Origin: Akkermansia muciniphila
GTDB taxonomy: Bacteria > Verrucomicrobiota > Verrucomicrobiia > Verrucomicrobiales > Akkermansiaceae
Direction of reading: 5' to 3'
DNA length: 64,000 nt
Assembly: GCF_900184965.1 (NCBI RefSeq)
Contig: NZ_FXYA01000204.1
Location: 83,989 to 147,988 of the forward strand
Shown here piece by piece: positions 53,305 to 62,382 of the stretch; position 1 is the first letter of the stretch, and every line of letters begins with the position of its first letter. The position numbers and the translations under genes were made by a program. Below the pieces are notes generated by a model. It was given only the letters and a program-made list of their open reading frames with translations, ran no database searches and was not told the DNA's origin.

Positions 53305-54009
53305 TTAAGCCTTTTCTTCCGGGACGCGGCGTCCCGGCAGGGTAAAGCGGTAGCCGATGCTGCGGACGGTTTCAATGCAGTCTGCATAGGGAGCCAGTTT
53401 CTGACGCAGCCGCTTCATGTGCGTGTCCAGCGTACGGCTCTGGGCCTGGTGGCTGTACCCCCATACGCAACTGAGCAGGTCATTGCGGTTCAAGGTTTGG
53501 CCTTCCCGTTCAACCATATGGATCATGAGCTTGAATTCCGTGGCCGTCAGGTCTGCTTCCTCCTTGTCGATATAGAATTTGAGGGCGTTTTTGTCAAAAG
53601 TGAAGGGGCCGTATTCCGCAATGACGCTGCCGGGGGTACGCTCGCACCGTTTCAGCACGCTGGCCACGCGCAGAACAAGTTCCTTGGGGCTGAACGGTTT
53701 GGTCACATAGTCGTCCGCTCCCAGTTCCAGTCCCTGGATGCGGTCTTCCGCCTGAGCCTTGGCAGTCAGAAAGATGACGGGAATATTCTGGGTGCGGCTG
53801 TCCCGGCGTAATTCCCTCAGTACGCCATGCCCGTCCATGCCCGGCATCATCTGGTCCAGCAGGATCAGGTCCGGCTTGTCCCGGCGCGCCGCTTTCAGCG
53901 CGGTCAGACCGTCATAGGCCGCCAGGGGCGTATGGCCCGCACGTTCCAGGTTATAGGCTACAAGGTCTGAAATGGCGTGATCGTCTTCAGCGATAAGAAT
54001 GGTTGCCAT
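53305..54009 (-). CDS. Response regulator, PhoB/OmpR family
   Basis: The 234-residue regulator has a receiver domain with the phospho-acceptor Asp52 in LILLDQMMPG, the switch residues in FLTAKA and KPFSPKEL, and a C-terminal OmpR-type winged helix (LLSCVWGYSHQAQSRTLDTH). Together with the downstream PhoR-like kinase it is most like PhoBR, but phosphate control is not proved by the sequence. Confidence 0.88.
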   Translation of the reverse strand: MATILIAEDDHAISDLVAYNLERAGHTPLAAYDGLTALKAARRDKPDLILLDQMMPGMDGHGVLRELRRDSRTQNIPVIFLTAKAQAEDRIQGLELGADDYVTKPFSPKELVLRVASVLKRCERTPGSVIAEYGPFTFDKNALKFYIDKEEADLTATEFKLMIHMVEREGQTLNRNDLLSCVWGYSHQAQSRTLDTHMKRLRQKLAPYADCIETVRSIGYRFTLPGRRVPEEKA

Positions 54010-54224
54010 GTCTGTTTTTACGATGAAAGAAAGGGCGGTGTCCCGATATTAGATGTGACGATTTGTTCACATTTCCCCGTCCGGGAGGCGTTTCCGGTCA
54101 GTGAAGGCCTTCTCTTATGCAAACATACTGTAACGGAGGCGTTTTCGTTTTGCAAGGCTGGCCCAGATTCAACTTCTCTTCTCTGCGTCATGTGATACAC
54201 TTGCATTGCAACAGTTGTATTGTT

Positions 54225-55901
54225 ATGCGAAGCGATAGAGTTAAAGCAGGGTTCGAGCGTGCGCCGCACCGCAGTTTGATGCGTGCCACCGGAATGACGG
54301 ATGAGGATTTAAGCCGTCCTTTCATTGCCATTTGCAATTCCTTTAATGAAGTGATTCCGGGCCATGTTCACCTGAACAGGGTGGCAGCCCTTATCAAGGA
54401 GGAGGTGCGCAAGGCCGGAGGAACTCCCGTGGAATTCAACCTCCCCGGCGTTTGTGACGGCATTGCCATGGGCCACGGCGGCATGAAGTTTTCTCTGGCC
54501 AGCCGTGAGTTGATCGCGGACAGCGTAGAAACGATGCTGAGCGCCCATGCGTTTGACGCCATGATCTGCATCCCTAATTGCGACAAGATTGTCCCCGGCA
54601 TGATTATGGGCGCCCTTCGCTGCAATATTCCCACTATTTTCTGCAGCGGCGGTCCGATGGCCGCCGGCATGGCGGAGGACGGCACCGTGCTGGACCTGAA
54701 CAGCGTGTTTGAGGCTGTCGCCCGCTTTAAAGCAGGCAAGATTAATGAGGAGGAACTTCATTCCCTGGAATGCCGCGCCTGCCCCGGCGCCGGTTCCTGC
54801 TCCGGCATGTTTACGGCCAATTCCATGAATTGTTTGAGCGAGGTGATTGGCCTGGCTCTTCCCGGCAACGGTTCCCTGCTGGCTACTTCGGAGGAACGAA
54901 AGGAGTTCTGGAAGCAGACCGCGCGCCGCGCCGTGGAGATGGCGAAGGCGGACGGCCCCCTGCCGCGAGACATTGTAACCCGTGACGCTATTGACAATGC
55001 TTTCGCTATTGATATGGCCATGGGCGGCAGTTCCAATACCGTGCTCCATACGCTGGCCATTGCCCGGGAAGCCGGCGTGGAATATGACCTTCAGCGCATC
55101 AACGATATTTCCAGACGAACCCCCAACATCTGCAAGGTGGCTCCTTCCTCCCGCTTCCACATGCAGGATGTTTTGCGCGCGGGCGGAGTGAGCGCCATCA
55201 TTCATGAAATTGCCAGGATACCCGGCGCTCTTCATCTGAACGCCATGACCGTCAGCGGGAAGACGCTGGGTGAAACGGTGGAGGGGTGCGACATTGCGGA
55301 TGAAACCGTGATTCATCCGCTGGAAAATGCATATTCCCGTGATGGCGGCCTGGCGATTCTGTTCGGCAATTTGGCCGAGGAGGGCGCTGTGGTGAAAAAG
55401 GCGGGTGTGCATCCGGATATGATGAGTTTCCGCGGGCCCGCCGTGATTTTCGAGTCTCAGGAAGAGGCCTGCGAAGGCATCCTTGCCGGGAAGGTGAAGT
55501 CCGGCGATGTGGTTGTCATACGCAATGAAGGACCCAAGGGCGGCCCCGGCATGCAGGAAATGCTGGCTCCCACTTCCTATATTATGGGGCAGGGCCTTGG
55601 CGCGGAAGTGGCGCTTATTACGGACGGCCGTTTTTCCGGAGCCACGCACGGAGCTTGTATTGGCCATATTTCCCCGGAAGCGGCGGAAGGCGGCCTGATC
55701 GGCCTGCTGAGGAACGGGGATATGATTGAGTATTCCATTCCGGACCGCACGCTGAACGCCTGTTTGAGCGAGGAGGAGATCGCACGCCGTCGTGCGGATT
55801 GGAAACCTACCTATAACAGGGTTTCCTCCTCCTGGCTGAGCCGTTACCGCCAGCTTGCCACGAATGCCAGCAAGGGGGCAGTCCTCCGGCGCTGGGAATA
55901 A
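54225..55901 (+). CDS. ilvD: Dihydroxy-acid dehydratase
   Basis: The 558-residue iron-sulfur enzyme makes the 2-keto acids of valine, leucine and isoleucine. Cysteines that bind the cluster are in [21 protein letters not shown] and [19 protein letters not shown], with the catalytic GRFSGATHG near the end. The start is the [19 protein letters not shown] methionine at 54225; a longer frame would begin inside the spacer. It is the last housekeeping gene before the Rhs array, whose fragment begins 18 bases after its stop. Confidence 0.96.
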   Translation: MRSDRVKAGFERAPHRSLMRATGMTDEDLSRPFIAICNSFNEVIPGHVHLNRVAALIKEEVRKAGGTPVEFNLPGVCDGIAMGHGGMKFSLASRELIADSVETMLSAHAFDAMICIPNCDKIVPGMIMGALRCNIPTIFCSGGPMAAGMAEDGTVLDLNSVFEAVARFKAGKINEEELHSLECRACPGAGSCSGMFTANSMNCLSEVIGLALPGNGSLLATSEERKEFWKQTARRAVEMAKADGPLPRDIVTRDAIDNAFAIDMAMGGSSNTVLHTLAIAREAGVEYDLQRINDISRRTPNICKVAPSSRFHMQDVLRAGGVSAIIHEIARIPGALHLNAMTVSGKTLGETVEGCDIADETVIHPLENAYSRDGGLAILFGNLAEEGAVVKKAGVHPDMMSFRGPAVIFESQEEACEGILAGKVKSGDVVVIRNEGPKGGPGMQEMLAPTSYIMGQGLGAEVALITDGRFSGATHGACIGHISPEAAEGGLIGLLRNGDMIEYSIPDRTLNACLSEEEIARRRADWKPTYNRVSSSWLSRYRQLATNASKGAVLRRWE

Positions 55902-55919
55902 TAGCTCGTATTATTCGAC

Positions 55920-56344
55920 TCATCTCAACCAAATTTCAGCCGCCTTCCTCCTTAATGGGGATCGCGGCTGATTCATCTGCCGTCGCGCGGATTGAGATGC
56001 CGGTAGTTGTAGTAGATGAGGCTGAGCTCGTCGTCCATGTATTCTCTCGAGAAGCGGAATTTGTTCTCTTGCGCCATGTTGCCTTCCGACGTGATCAGCC
56101 CTCCGTACGGCCGGTATTCGTACAGGGCGCGGCGCCCGCGCGCCTCCCCGAAGAGGGAGGTGACGTTCTTCATCGCGTCGTGCATGCAGTAGAGATGTTC
56201 CTTCACCTGCGTCCCGTTCGCTTCCCAGCGCGTCATGGCCAGGACGCGCGTGGCCTGAGGTTCCGAGGAGTCCCAGAGGTAGCTGCGCACAAGTACTGGC
56301 GTTTCCCCGGTCAAGTCGCACTCCGCCACCTGCAGGTAGTCCCG
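55920..56344 (-). pseudogene. Decayed Rhs core fragment, left
   Basis: The translation shows the end of an Rhs core: DYLQVAECDLTGETPVLVRS, then ALYEYRPYGGL, EYMDDELSLIYYNYR and HLNPRDGR. After DGR the frame meets TGA where the intact copy has TGG (W of WISRDPI). A +1 shift in CCCC and a second TGA follow, so the C-terminal tip is destroyed. The fragment has no start and joins gene F abruptly at 56344-56350. It is 387 bases of close similarity with 63121-63507. Confidence 0.85.
55958..56344 (-). repeat. 387-base direct repeat, copy 1 (Rhs core)
   Basis: Matches 63121-63507 with the same length and only scattered substitutions. Its right end is sharp, at 56344, where similarity stops. Confidence 0.85.
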
Positions 56345-56350
56345 CCAAAA

Positions 56351-57031
56351 CTAAAGGCAGCGTCCATCATTCTTTCTGATAGAGGAATCGCCTATCATAT
56401 CCAGTATTTTCTTCCCATAGGCGAATCGATCGAGATTCCTTTTGATAATCGTTTCTTTGATTATACTACCAAAAGGAATTTCATCTTCCTCCATATTCAT
56501 AAAAAACCATAAAAAGTCCCATCCGTTCTTATCATCAGGATAATGTTCTATATAATTTTCCGCTGCCAGTTCAAAAAGATTCGCTCTGCTCAAAATAACT
56601 TCTCCGTCTTCATTGTTCTGAAGAAGGGATAAAATATCTTTATCCTTACTCGACGAACGGATATAAGGAACAGTCATCCTGTTAAAATAACTATCTGAAT
56701 CCCAGTGCACCATAGACAAACCTTCCTGGCCCCGTCCGCTGCGGATCAGTTCAAATTCTTTCCTGGTCATTTGCTCCCAATTCGCAGAATGAACGATATA
56801 GCCCGCCAACTGCTGCCTCTGCTGTTGTGACAATTTTTTTATTTTTTCTCTTGATTCGGGAAATTCCGGATACTTCAGGGGAGGATTAACTACGCGTACA
56901 AATACCGGTTTCAGAGGCTGCGCCACCGTAGTCATCCCTTGGCGGCAGGATGGAAATAATGCAACCGGGAACAAGAAAAAGTATAATATTTTGCTAAAAA
57001 ACGTATTCTTTATATATGAAAACATGGACAT
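56351..57031 (-). CDS. Orphan immunity-type lipoprotein candidate (gene F)
   Basis: A 226-residue AT-rich gene whose stop codon lies seven bases from the Rhs core junction. The N-terminus has a hydrophobic stretch, LYFFLFPVALFPSC, that may be a lipobox with the cysteine as lipid site. The rest is polar and helical, with no domain I recognise. The start at 57031 (MSMFSYIK) is preferred over an upstream TTG. Small exported proteins in Rhs arrays are usually immunity proteins. This assignment is by position only. Confidence 0.55.
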   Translation of the reverse strand: MSMFSYIKNTFFSKILYFFLFPVALFPSCRQGMTTVAQPLKPVFVRVVNPPLKYPEFPESREKIKKLSQQQRQQLAGYIVHSANWEQMTRKEFELIRSGRGQEGLSMVHWDSDSYFNRMTVPYIRSSSKDKDILSLLQNNEDGEVILSRANLFELAAENYIEHYPDDKNGWDFLWFFMNMEEDEIPFGSIIKETIIKRNLDRFAYGKKILDMIGDSSIRKNDGRCL

Positions 57032-57202
57032 CAAGTTTCTGCTTGAGGATTTCAATATTGCTGCTACTTCGTCAAGGATTTTCTCAAAACTATTGGCAGA
57101 TTCATAGCATTTTTACAATGGTCAATATCTTTGACAGGAAACATATCTTTATAAAAATCAACAAAAAATAACTATTAAAACAAAGCAATCATCATTTATG
57201 TA

Positions 57203-57237
57203 AAAAAGCTCCTTCCGATAAACAGAAGGAACTTTTA
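57203..57237 (-). terminator. CCTTCC-type hairpin after gene E
   Basis: On the minus strand AAGTTCCTTC pairs with GAAGGAGCTT (one G-T pair) and six T residues follow. It resembles the hairpins at 59854 and 60714. Confidence 0.7.
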
Positions 57238-57290
57238 TAAAATTAAACAGTTTTCATGTATTAATTAAATAAAATGAAAAATATTAGATT

Positions 57291-57668
57291 TTATTTAATT
57301 TGTTCCATATCCTGTTTATGCCACAAGCTGTCTTGCCATTCACATATTAGTTTCCACAGTCTTTCTCTATCTGTATAGGAAAAATCAGTATCATAATCAT
57401 AAAGAATTATTACGGTCAGGGTACATTCTTTTCCACAGTATGTAGCATAGACATGATGATCGGGAAACTGATCAGCGAGTGTTTGATTAAATTTAGACAA
57501 TTCCTCAATCTCTACATTTCCTATTATTAAAGGAGGATCATAGCTAAAGACATATGTATTGTCGATCTCTCCTAGAAGAGGAGATTTCTTATAATATTTA
57601 TCAAAAAATAGAAAAGAAGCAAATACTGAAACAACAACAATACTACAGTATATAATATATTTTTTCAT
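57291..57668 (-). CDS. Orphan membrane-anchored protein (gene E), immunity candidate
   Basis: The 125-residue protein has one N-terminal membrane segment (YIIYCSIVVVSVFASFLFF) and an exposed, acidic domain. No family recognised. The size, AT-richness and position inside the Rhs array suggest an immunity protein whose cognate toxin is gone or elsewhere. It has its own hairpin terminator. Confidence 0.5.
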   Translation of the reverse strand: MKKYIIYCSIVVVSVFASFLFFDKYYKKSPLLGEIDNTYVFSYDPPLIIGNVEIEELSKFNQTLADQFPDHHVYATYCGKECTLTVIILYDYDTDFSYTDRERLWKLICEWQDSLWHKQDMEQIK

Positions 57669-57927
57669 TATATCATTTTAATAAATCGATAATTACTCAA
57701 AAAACAAAACTTCTTCTCTTCTGACATTAGACCCAATTATGATAATACCATAAAAATTCAAATTGTCATTCTAAATTTTTATAGGACATCTCATTTTTAG
57801 AATACCCTGAAACAGCTGCTTTCCTCCGCTGCTAAGCTTTCTATCTCTTTTTGGCATCAGGACAGCTTTCAGTGTTTCGCATCATCTTCTGATGATTAAA
57901 AATAGTTTTCAAAATTAGACAAAATCA

Positions 57928-58818
57928 TCATATAATTTCTTTATTTTCTATTAATCTGATACTGGGAAATTTTTCCAATACAAGGTCAACAAGTTGGATA
58001 ACACAAGATTCTACTGATGGAGAGTAGCGTAACAAAAGTACATATGAATCTTGATAGGGATAATAAGAAGTTCCCCATATTAAATTAACAATTACCAATT
58101 CAGCTATACATATGCCATTTTTATAAAACGGATGAACACAGTTGTGTTCCAGAGGAATGGATTCCGCTGTCATAGCCATCTCCCATGATTTATAGTCAAA
58201 TGAAGAATCTGTCAGTTCGCAGAAATACGAAGGAAGCTCTCTAAATGCACGGCTTTCTTCCGGATATTTTGCCAGACTAAAAGCTCCTTGCACAAAATCG
58301 ATACTGCGTGAATTTTCAATATGATTAAGTTCATAAGCTTTCATATCGCAAAGCTTTCCGCTGGAACAAAAACTTGGTGTGACAATAAATCCTCCTTCAA
58401 GAGGATAAAGACCATCTGTCCCTTCCCAATAAAGAGGAATATTTTGATAAGAGGAATTATGTAAATAATTCTGAATGCGAATTCCATTTCTATCAGCCTG
58501 CTGACTTGTATAAAAACGAATTTCCTCTATCTCTTTTTTCCCCTTTTTTTTCTTTAAGAAAAAGTGAATTACCGCCCCATTATTCATGAAATAAAGGGTA
58601 TCCGTACTGGACTGAAAACCAATATGTAAATGAGAATAGTGCTCATGCGAAGGAACACAGTTATTATCTTCACAGGAAAAACCCCGCCATAGAAAAGAAA
58701 TCCATTTTTTACCACATTTATTCCATTTCTGCGAATTCCACTTGTTTGGATATTCACGGGCATTCGGCGGCAACTCCGGAATATATGAACATATTGAATT
58801 GGACAGCATATAATGCAA
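57928..58818 (-). CDS. Orphan protein (gene D), immunity candidate
   Basis: A 296-residue AT-rich protein of unknown function, rich in aromatic residues (HLHIGFQSSTDTLYF, IWGTSYYPYQDSYVLLLRYS). No signal peptide is obvious, so it may be cytoplasmic. The start is uncertain: TTG at 58818, ATG at 58809, and an overlapping frame from 58895 are all possible. It follows the glycine-zipper tip gene (58951-59148) on the same strand, so it is the candidate immunity gene for that tip. Confidence 0.5.
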   Translation of the reverse strand: MHYMLSNSICSYIPELPPNAREYPNKWNSQKWNKCGKKWISFLWRGFSCEDNNCVPSHEHYSHLHIGFQSSTDTLYFMNNGAVIHFFLKKKKGKKEIEEIRFYTSQQADRNGIRIQNYLHNSSYQNIPLYWEGTDGLYPLEGGFIVTPSFCSSGKLCDMKAYELNHIENSRSIDFVQGAFSLAKYPEESRAFRELPSYFCELTDSSFDYKSWEMAMTAESIPLEHNCVHPFYKNGICIAELVIVNLIWGTSYYPYQDSYVLLLRYSPSVESCVIQLVDLVLEKFPSIRLIENKEII

Positions 58819-58950
58819 ACCATTTTTGCATTCAAAAAAATATAATTTGCTTCACTATTAATATCAAAATAGTACTTATTTATTTTTCGATTCATTTTTA
58901 TAAAATTTTACAAATAAATATAACTAATATACCACGACAAATAATAAAAA

Positions 58951-59148
58951 CTAATTTTTTGCACATACAACTTCATACTCTTCTTTTTCTAATTCTGTGA
59001 ATATCCAATCATATACACGTTCTGCAATTGACGTACCAACCCACCAACCAGTGACATCTCCTATTAACGCACCTATCCTTGCGCCAACTACAGATCCAGG
59101 AGCAGCACCAACACCGGCACCAGCACTACCAATTGCACCACTTGTCAT
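58951..59148 (-). CDS. Glycine-zipper tip fragment of an Rhs protein
   Basis: A 65-residue frame with GAIGSAGAGVGAAPGSVVGA, then RIGALIGDVTGWWVGTSIAERVYDWIF. Alternating Gly/Ala stretches like this are common in Rhs C-terminal regions just after the core and may insert in membranes. It begins eight bases after the broken Rhs core (59157) and shares no frame with it. It is best seen as a displaced tip whose core lost the join, or as a free small peptide. Not proven coding. Confidence 0.5.
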   Translation of the reverse strand: MTSGAIGSAGAGVGAAPGSVVGARIGALIGDVTGWWVGTSIAERVYDWIFTELEKEEYEVVCAKN

Positions 59149-59156
59149 AGCTCCAC

Positions 59157-59840
59157 TCAGGTGCCGTCTTTGCGGATGGCCAGCGGGCGCGCAGCCTCAG
59201 GCTGAGTTGGGTCCCAGAACAGGAACCATCGGAAGACTCCGCTGACGGCATCTATGGCGGCTATTTGCAGGTAGCCACGGTACATGTAGCGCAGGTAGCT
59301 GCTCACCGTCCCGTTGACGCTCACTTTGCGGGTGTGCCGCTTGCCCATGTAGTCGTAGGGGCATTCCACCACGGTTTTGGCGCTTTCATTGCCGAAACGC
59401 ACCGGGCGGTTTTCCGCGTTGTAGGCGACTTGCCAGATGCCGGTGGATGTCCTTATCAATGTCTGATTTCCGTCCGCGTCGTGAACCGGTTCAAAGGCGG
59501 CTTATTCTCCGCGCTCGATGGCGGTGTATTGGTTGAGCGGGCCGGTTGTGTAGGCGGTCGCTTCTTCCGCGTCTTCCCGCGCGGTTTTCCGGTTGCCGAT
59601 GTTGTCGTAACTGTAGCCGTATGTCCTGCCGCTGACGGCGGCGGTCAGTTCGCTCCGGCTGTTGCAGGCAAAGCTGTCGTTGACGGTATTCCCCTGGCGG
59701 GCCGTGCGCCGCGTGACGGGCCTTGCCAGGCTATCGTAAGCGTATTCCCTCGTTACGACTGCATTTCCGGCGGTGTCCGTCATACTGACAACTCGACCGA
59801 CTAGGTCGGTTCGAGTCGTGACAGTGTTGTCGTGGCCTAT
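59157..59840 (-). pseudogene. Decayed Rhs core fragment, middle
   Basis: The translation contains YD-type Rhs repeats: TRTDLVGRVVSMTDTAG, YGYSYDNIGNRKTA and TGIWQVAYNAENRPVRFG. A single in-frame TAA (59502-59504) breaks the frame, and the chain ends at RPLAIRKDGT then TGA. That is before the YYNYRxLxPxxGR motif that closes a normal core. The 5' junction is near 59840, next to a terminator hairpin. Its sequence is related to the intact Rhs gene but clearly a different variant. Confidence 0.8.
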
Positions 59841-59853
59841 TCTAAATAATTTC

Positions 59854-59893
59854 AAAAAAACTCCTTCCAATATGATAGTGGAAGGAGTTTTTA
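59854..59893 (-). terminator. CCTTCC-type hairpin after gene C
   Basis: CTCCTTCC (59861-59868) pairs with GGAAGGAG (59880-59887), flanked by A-runs and T-runs so it can work both ways. Confidence 0.85.
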
Positions 59894-59965
59894 ATAAAAA
59901 TAAGTGAATTATATTTAAAATTTATTATAATGAAAATCATCAAATAAAAAAGAACTAAACATTAT

Positions 59966-60619
59966 TCATATTCGTTTAGCTTCTACCGATCTCGAATAAA
60001 TTAATCTCACTTCTTTCGCATGAGAATCGAATAATATTACTATTTCTCTAATCTTATTACTGTAATCATATCCTTTCACAATCATCTTGATATTAAAACT
60101 ATCTATATCATAGACTGAAATAATCTTACGAAAACTGCGATTTTGAGTTGGTGGAATATCCCCAAAATCAGACCAAAGGGCTATTGATAAATTAGTATCG
60201 TCGCGGCTTATATTCATATACTCTAAACCATCTGTTGTCTGCCATGTCCCGTAAATCCATTTCGGCATTTTGGAAGCGTTAAAGTCAACGATATATTTAT
60301 GAGATTGGTTAATTTGTACTGGAAATGTCTTTTTATAAATGTCACAATCCGAAAAATCTACTATAAGAGTTTCATTTTTTAAATGTTGAAAAATTGAGAA
60401 TTTAATATTTGTCCAACTGCTACGCATCCAAAAAGACAAGTATTCATCACTTAATTTAATTGGAATTAACACACATTTTTCATCTCTTAATATATCAAAT
60501 ATATCAATACTAATTGATTTTCTGTTTCTTTTTATTTCAAGACAATAATCTAGAAAAATAGAAAAATTCCACTTGCCAAGATACTTTTCCCACAATTCAG
60601 GACAAATATTAATCTTCAT
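59966..60619 (-). CDS. Orphan protein (gene C), immunity candidate
   Basis: A 217-residue, AT-rich protein without a signal peptide. The N-terminal half is helical and the C-terminal half beta-rich, around PKWIYGTWQTTDGLEYMNIS. I do not recognise the family. Given the absence of a signal sequence it would act in the cytoplasm, unlike its neighbours A, B, E and F. It ends before a hairpin terminator. Confidence 0.5.
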   Translation of the reverse strand: MKINICPELWEKYLGKWNFSIFLDYCLEIKRNRKSISIDIFDILRDEKCVLIPIKLSDEYLSFWMRSSWTNIKFSIFQHLKNETLIVDFSDCDIYKKTFPVQINQSHKYIVDFNASKMPKWIYGTWQTTDGLEYMNISRDDTNLSIALWSDFGDIPPTQNRSFRKIISVYDIDSFNIKMIVKGYDYSNKIREIVILFDSHAKEVRLIYSRSVEAKRI

Positions 60620-60713
60620 ATTAACTAATTATGTTTATTTTTTAAAAATTTATGAAATCATTTGTTTTTTGATAGGTAAGGCAGGATGGATGTTTGCTCA
60701 TCTTCATATAGCA

Positions 60714-60747
60714 AATGTTCCTTCCGGCTTATGCCGGAAGGAACATT
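60714..60747 (-). terminator. 15-bp perfect hairpin after gene B
   Basis: AATGTTCCTTCCGGC (60714-60728) pairs exactly with GCCGGAAGGAACATT (60733-60747); the loop is four bases. There is no T-run, so termination is not certain. It shares the CCTTCC/GGAAGG core with the hairpins at 57203 and 59854. Confidence 0.6.
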
Positions 60748-60765
60748 GTATAAATAACAAGAATA

Positions 60766-61200
60766 TTAATGAGGAACAGGATAGGGAACTTTTAATTCAT
60801 AATAATTAACAAGTTTTCCTTCTTCATTAAAGTTAAATTCAAGAAATTTTAGCCATTCGTCACCGGGATACTCCGGATCGCTCTTGTTACAACGATAACC
60901 CAAACTATCTATGACAGGAGGATTATCACTTCCTACTATATCAACTCCTAAAATGTCTATTACTTCTTGTTGAGTTGTTGTCCCAATAACAAAAGACTTG
61001 GCTATTGTTTTCTTTTCTTTCCAGGAATATTTTTTAAAAGGATATTTTTTATATAACTCTTCCGGCGGGCATCTATATAAACCTCTCCTGTGTGTTGTAA
61101 CGGAATGATTATTTAAATCAAATTGATACAAATCAACATCTTCTGAGCAGGAGCAGAGCAATGCGCTACATAGAAAAACAACATTTTTTGATATCATCAT
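60766..61200 (-). CDS. Lipoprotein with a BamE-like pattern (gene B), immunity candidate
   Basis: A 144-residue lipoprotein: ALLCSCSED provides a lipobox. The C-terminal domain reads FVIGTTTQQEVIDILG and WLKFLEFNFNEEGKLVNYYEL, which follows the SmpA/OmlA (BamE-like) pattern of GxTxxxVxxxLG plus a closing strand. BamE-like folds occur in several periplasmic immunity and inhibitor proteins. Its place between gene A and gene C of the array makes an immunity role likely; the fold call is from pattern only. Confidence 0.6.
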   Translation of the reverse strand: MMISKNVVFLCSALLCSCSEDVDLYQFDLNNHSVTTHRRGLYRCPPEELYKKYPFKKYSWKEKKTIAKSFVIGTTTQQEVIDILGVDIVGSDNPPVIDSLGYRCNKSDPEYPGDEWLKFLEFNFNEEGKLVNYYELKVPYPVPH

Positions 61201-61332
61201 ATTTTACGGAATTATTCACTTAGTCTTGTTTCGTTGATTTCCTCGATTTTTCATCAGATCAATTTGATGAATATCAATAGTCAGGATGTTCTGAAAATCT
61301 TACAGCAAGACTATTCTTCATAATTCTGAAAT

Positions 61333-62361
61333 TTAATATTTTGAATATAAATAATATATGCGTATCACTTTTTCTCCATTTTCCCAGATAGCAACTTTAC
61401 TTTTATCATTTGAAAAACAAAATGTCATCTTACGAATCCCAGACAGTGTTATAATATTTTTTATTTTCTTATTCTCTGTATCTATGAAAGCAATAGCTGT
61501 TTTAAAATTCCAAGGAGCAGTAAACCTGCCTGCATAAGTAAATATAACTGCAAGAAGTGTTCCATCATCAGAGAGGGAAGAAATGGATGTTTTCCAAAGC
61601 CTATGTTCTAATCGAAGAAGTTTGGGAGTAATATCTATTACTTTCTGTTTACCCTGATAGAAAGAAAAAATCGCTTCTGGAACAGAGGAGGAAATACAAG
61701 CTCGAGTCATATCAGACGATAACATACTATCAGCCGGAGTCCCATATTCTGACTCTTTAAACGAAAAATTTGTTTGCTCAAGAAATGTCATCGGCTTGAA
61801 ATTTATAGATCCTAAGAGCAACGGTTGAGCCTCGGATGAAGACTTATATCCACCTAACATCTCCAAGCAAATTGCCTTTTCGTGGAGTAAAAAATTATAT
61901 TTTTCTATTAATTTTTCATTTTTAATGATATAAGATTTAAGTATTTGAAAATTTCTAGGAAACAGGGATGAAGAATAAAGTAAAGGAATATACTTCCGAG
62001 CAGTACCATTAAAAATAATATTACTCGAAACATCGGAAACAGCTTGTTCACGTCTTCCCCTATAAACATTTCCCCAAGGATGTTTTTTAATTAATGTCAA
62101 ACGTTGACAGGATTTTACATCCTTAGTATTTAATTCATAAATTTCTACATACTCGTCATCCCACACGGCAAAATGTTTTCCATCGTCTGAAAATGACATG
62201 GTTGGATGAGAACCGCGATCATAAATACAATTATTAGAAAAACAAGAGATATCCAATTTTGAAATTATATGAGTCTCTGGAAAGACATGTGACTCTCCTA
62301 AAGCTAGTAAAGGCATAACAAATATATGGCTAACTATTATTTGAAATAAAGAAATATTCAT
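61333..62361 (-). CDS. Secreted beta-propeller-like protein (gene A), likely immunity protein of the Rhs tip
   Basis: The 342-residue protein has a signal peptide and WD/propeller-like blades: SFSDDGKHFAVWDDEYVEIY and SLSDDGTLLAVIFTYAG, then FSNDKSKVAIWENGEKVIRI. It starts 21 bases after the stop of the Rhs toxin gene, the usual place for the cognate immunity gene. An exported immunity protein means that the toxin tip is neutralised outside the cytoplasm. No enzyme motif is seen. Confidence 0.6.
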   Translation of the reverse strand: MNISLFQIIVSHIFVMPLLALGESHVFPETHIISKLDISCFSNNCIYDRGSHPTMSFSDDGKHFAVWDDEYVEIYELNTKDVKSCQRLTLIKKHPWGNVYRGRREQAVSDVSSNIIFNGTARKYIPLLYSSSLFPRNFQILKSYIIKNEKLIEKYNFLLHEKAICLEMLGGYKSSSEAQPLLLGSINFKPMTFLEQTNFSFKESEYGTPADSMLSSDMTRACISSSVPEAIFSFYQGKQKVIDITPKLLRLEHRLWKTSISSLSDDGTLLAVIFTYAGRFTAPWNFKTAIAFIDTENKKIKNIITLSGIRKMTFCFSNDKSKVAIWENGEKVIRIYYLYSKY

Positions 62362-62382
62362 AATATTTTAAATAAAACAAAA

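Noticed and set aside
58584..58895. Alternative minus-strand frame overlapping gene D
   Set aside because: It overlaps the longer gene D frame and has an AT-rich, low-complexity composition. It keeps the start of gene D uncertain but is not listed.
61276..61315. Weak inverted repeat AATAGTC/GACTATT after gene A
   Set aside because: Seven-base arms with a 26-base loop and no T-run; not distinguishable from chance.
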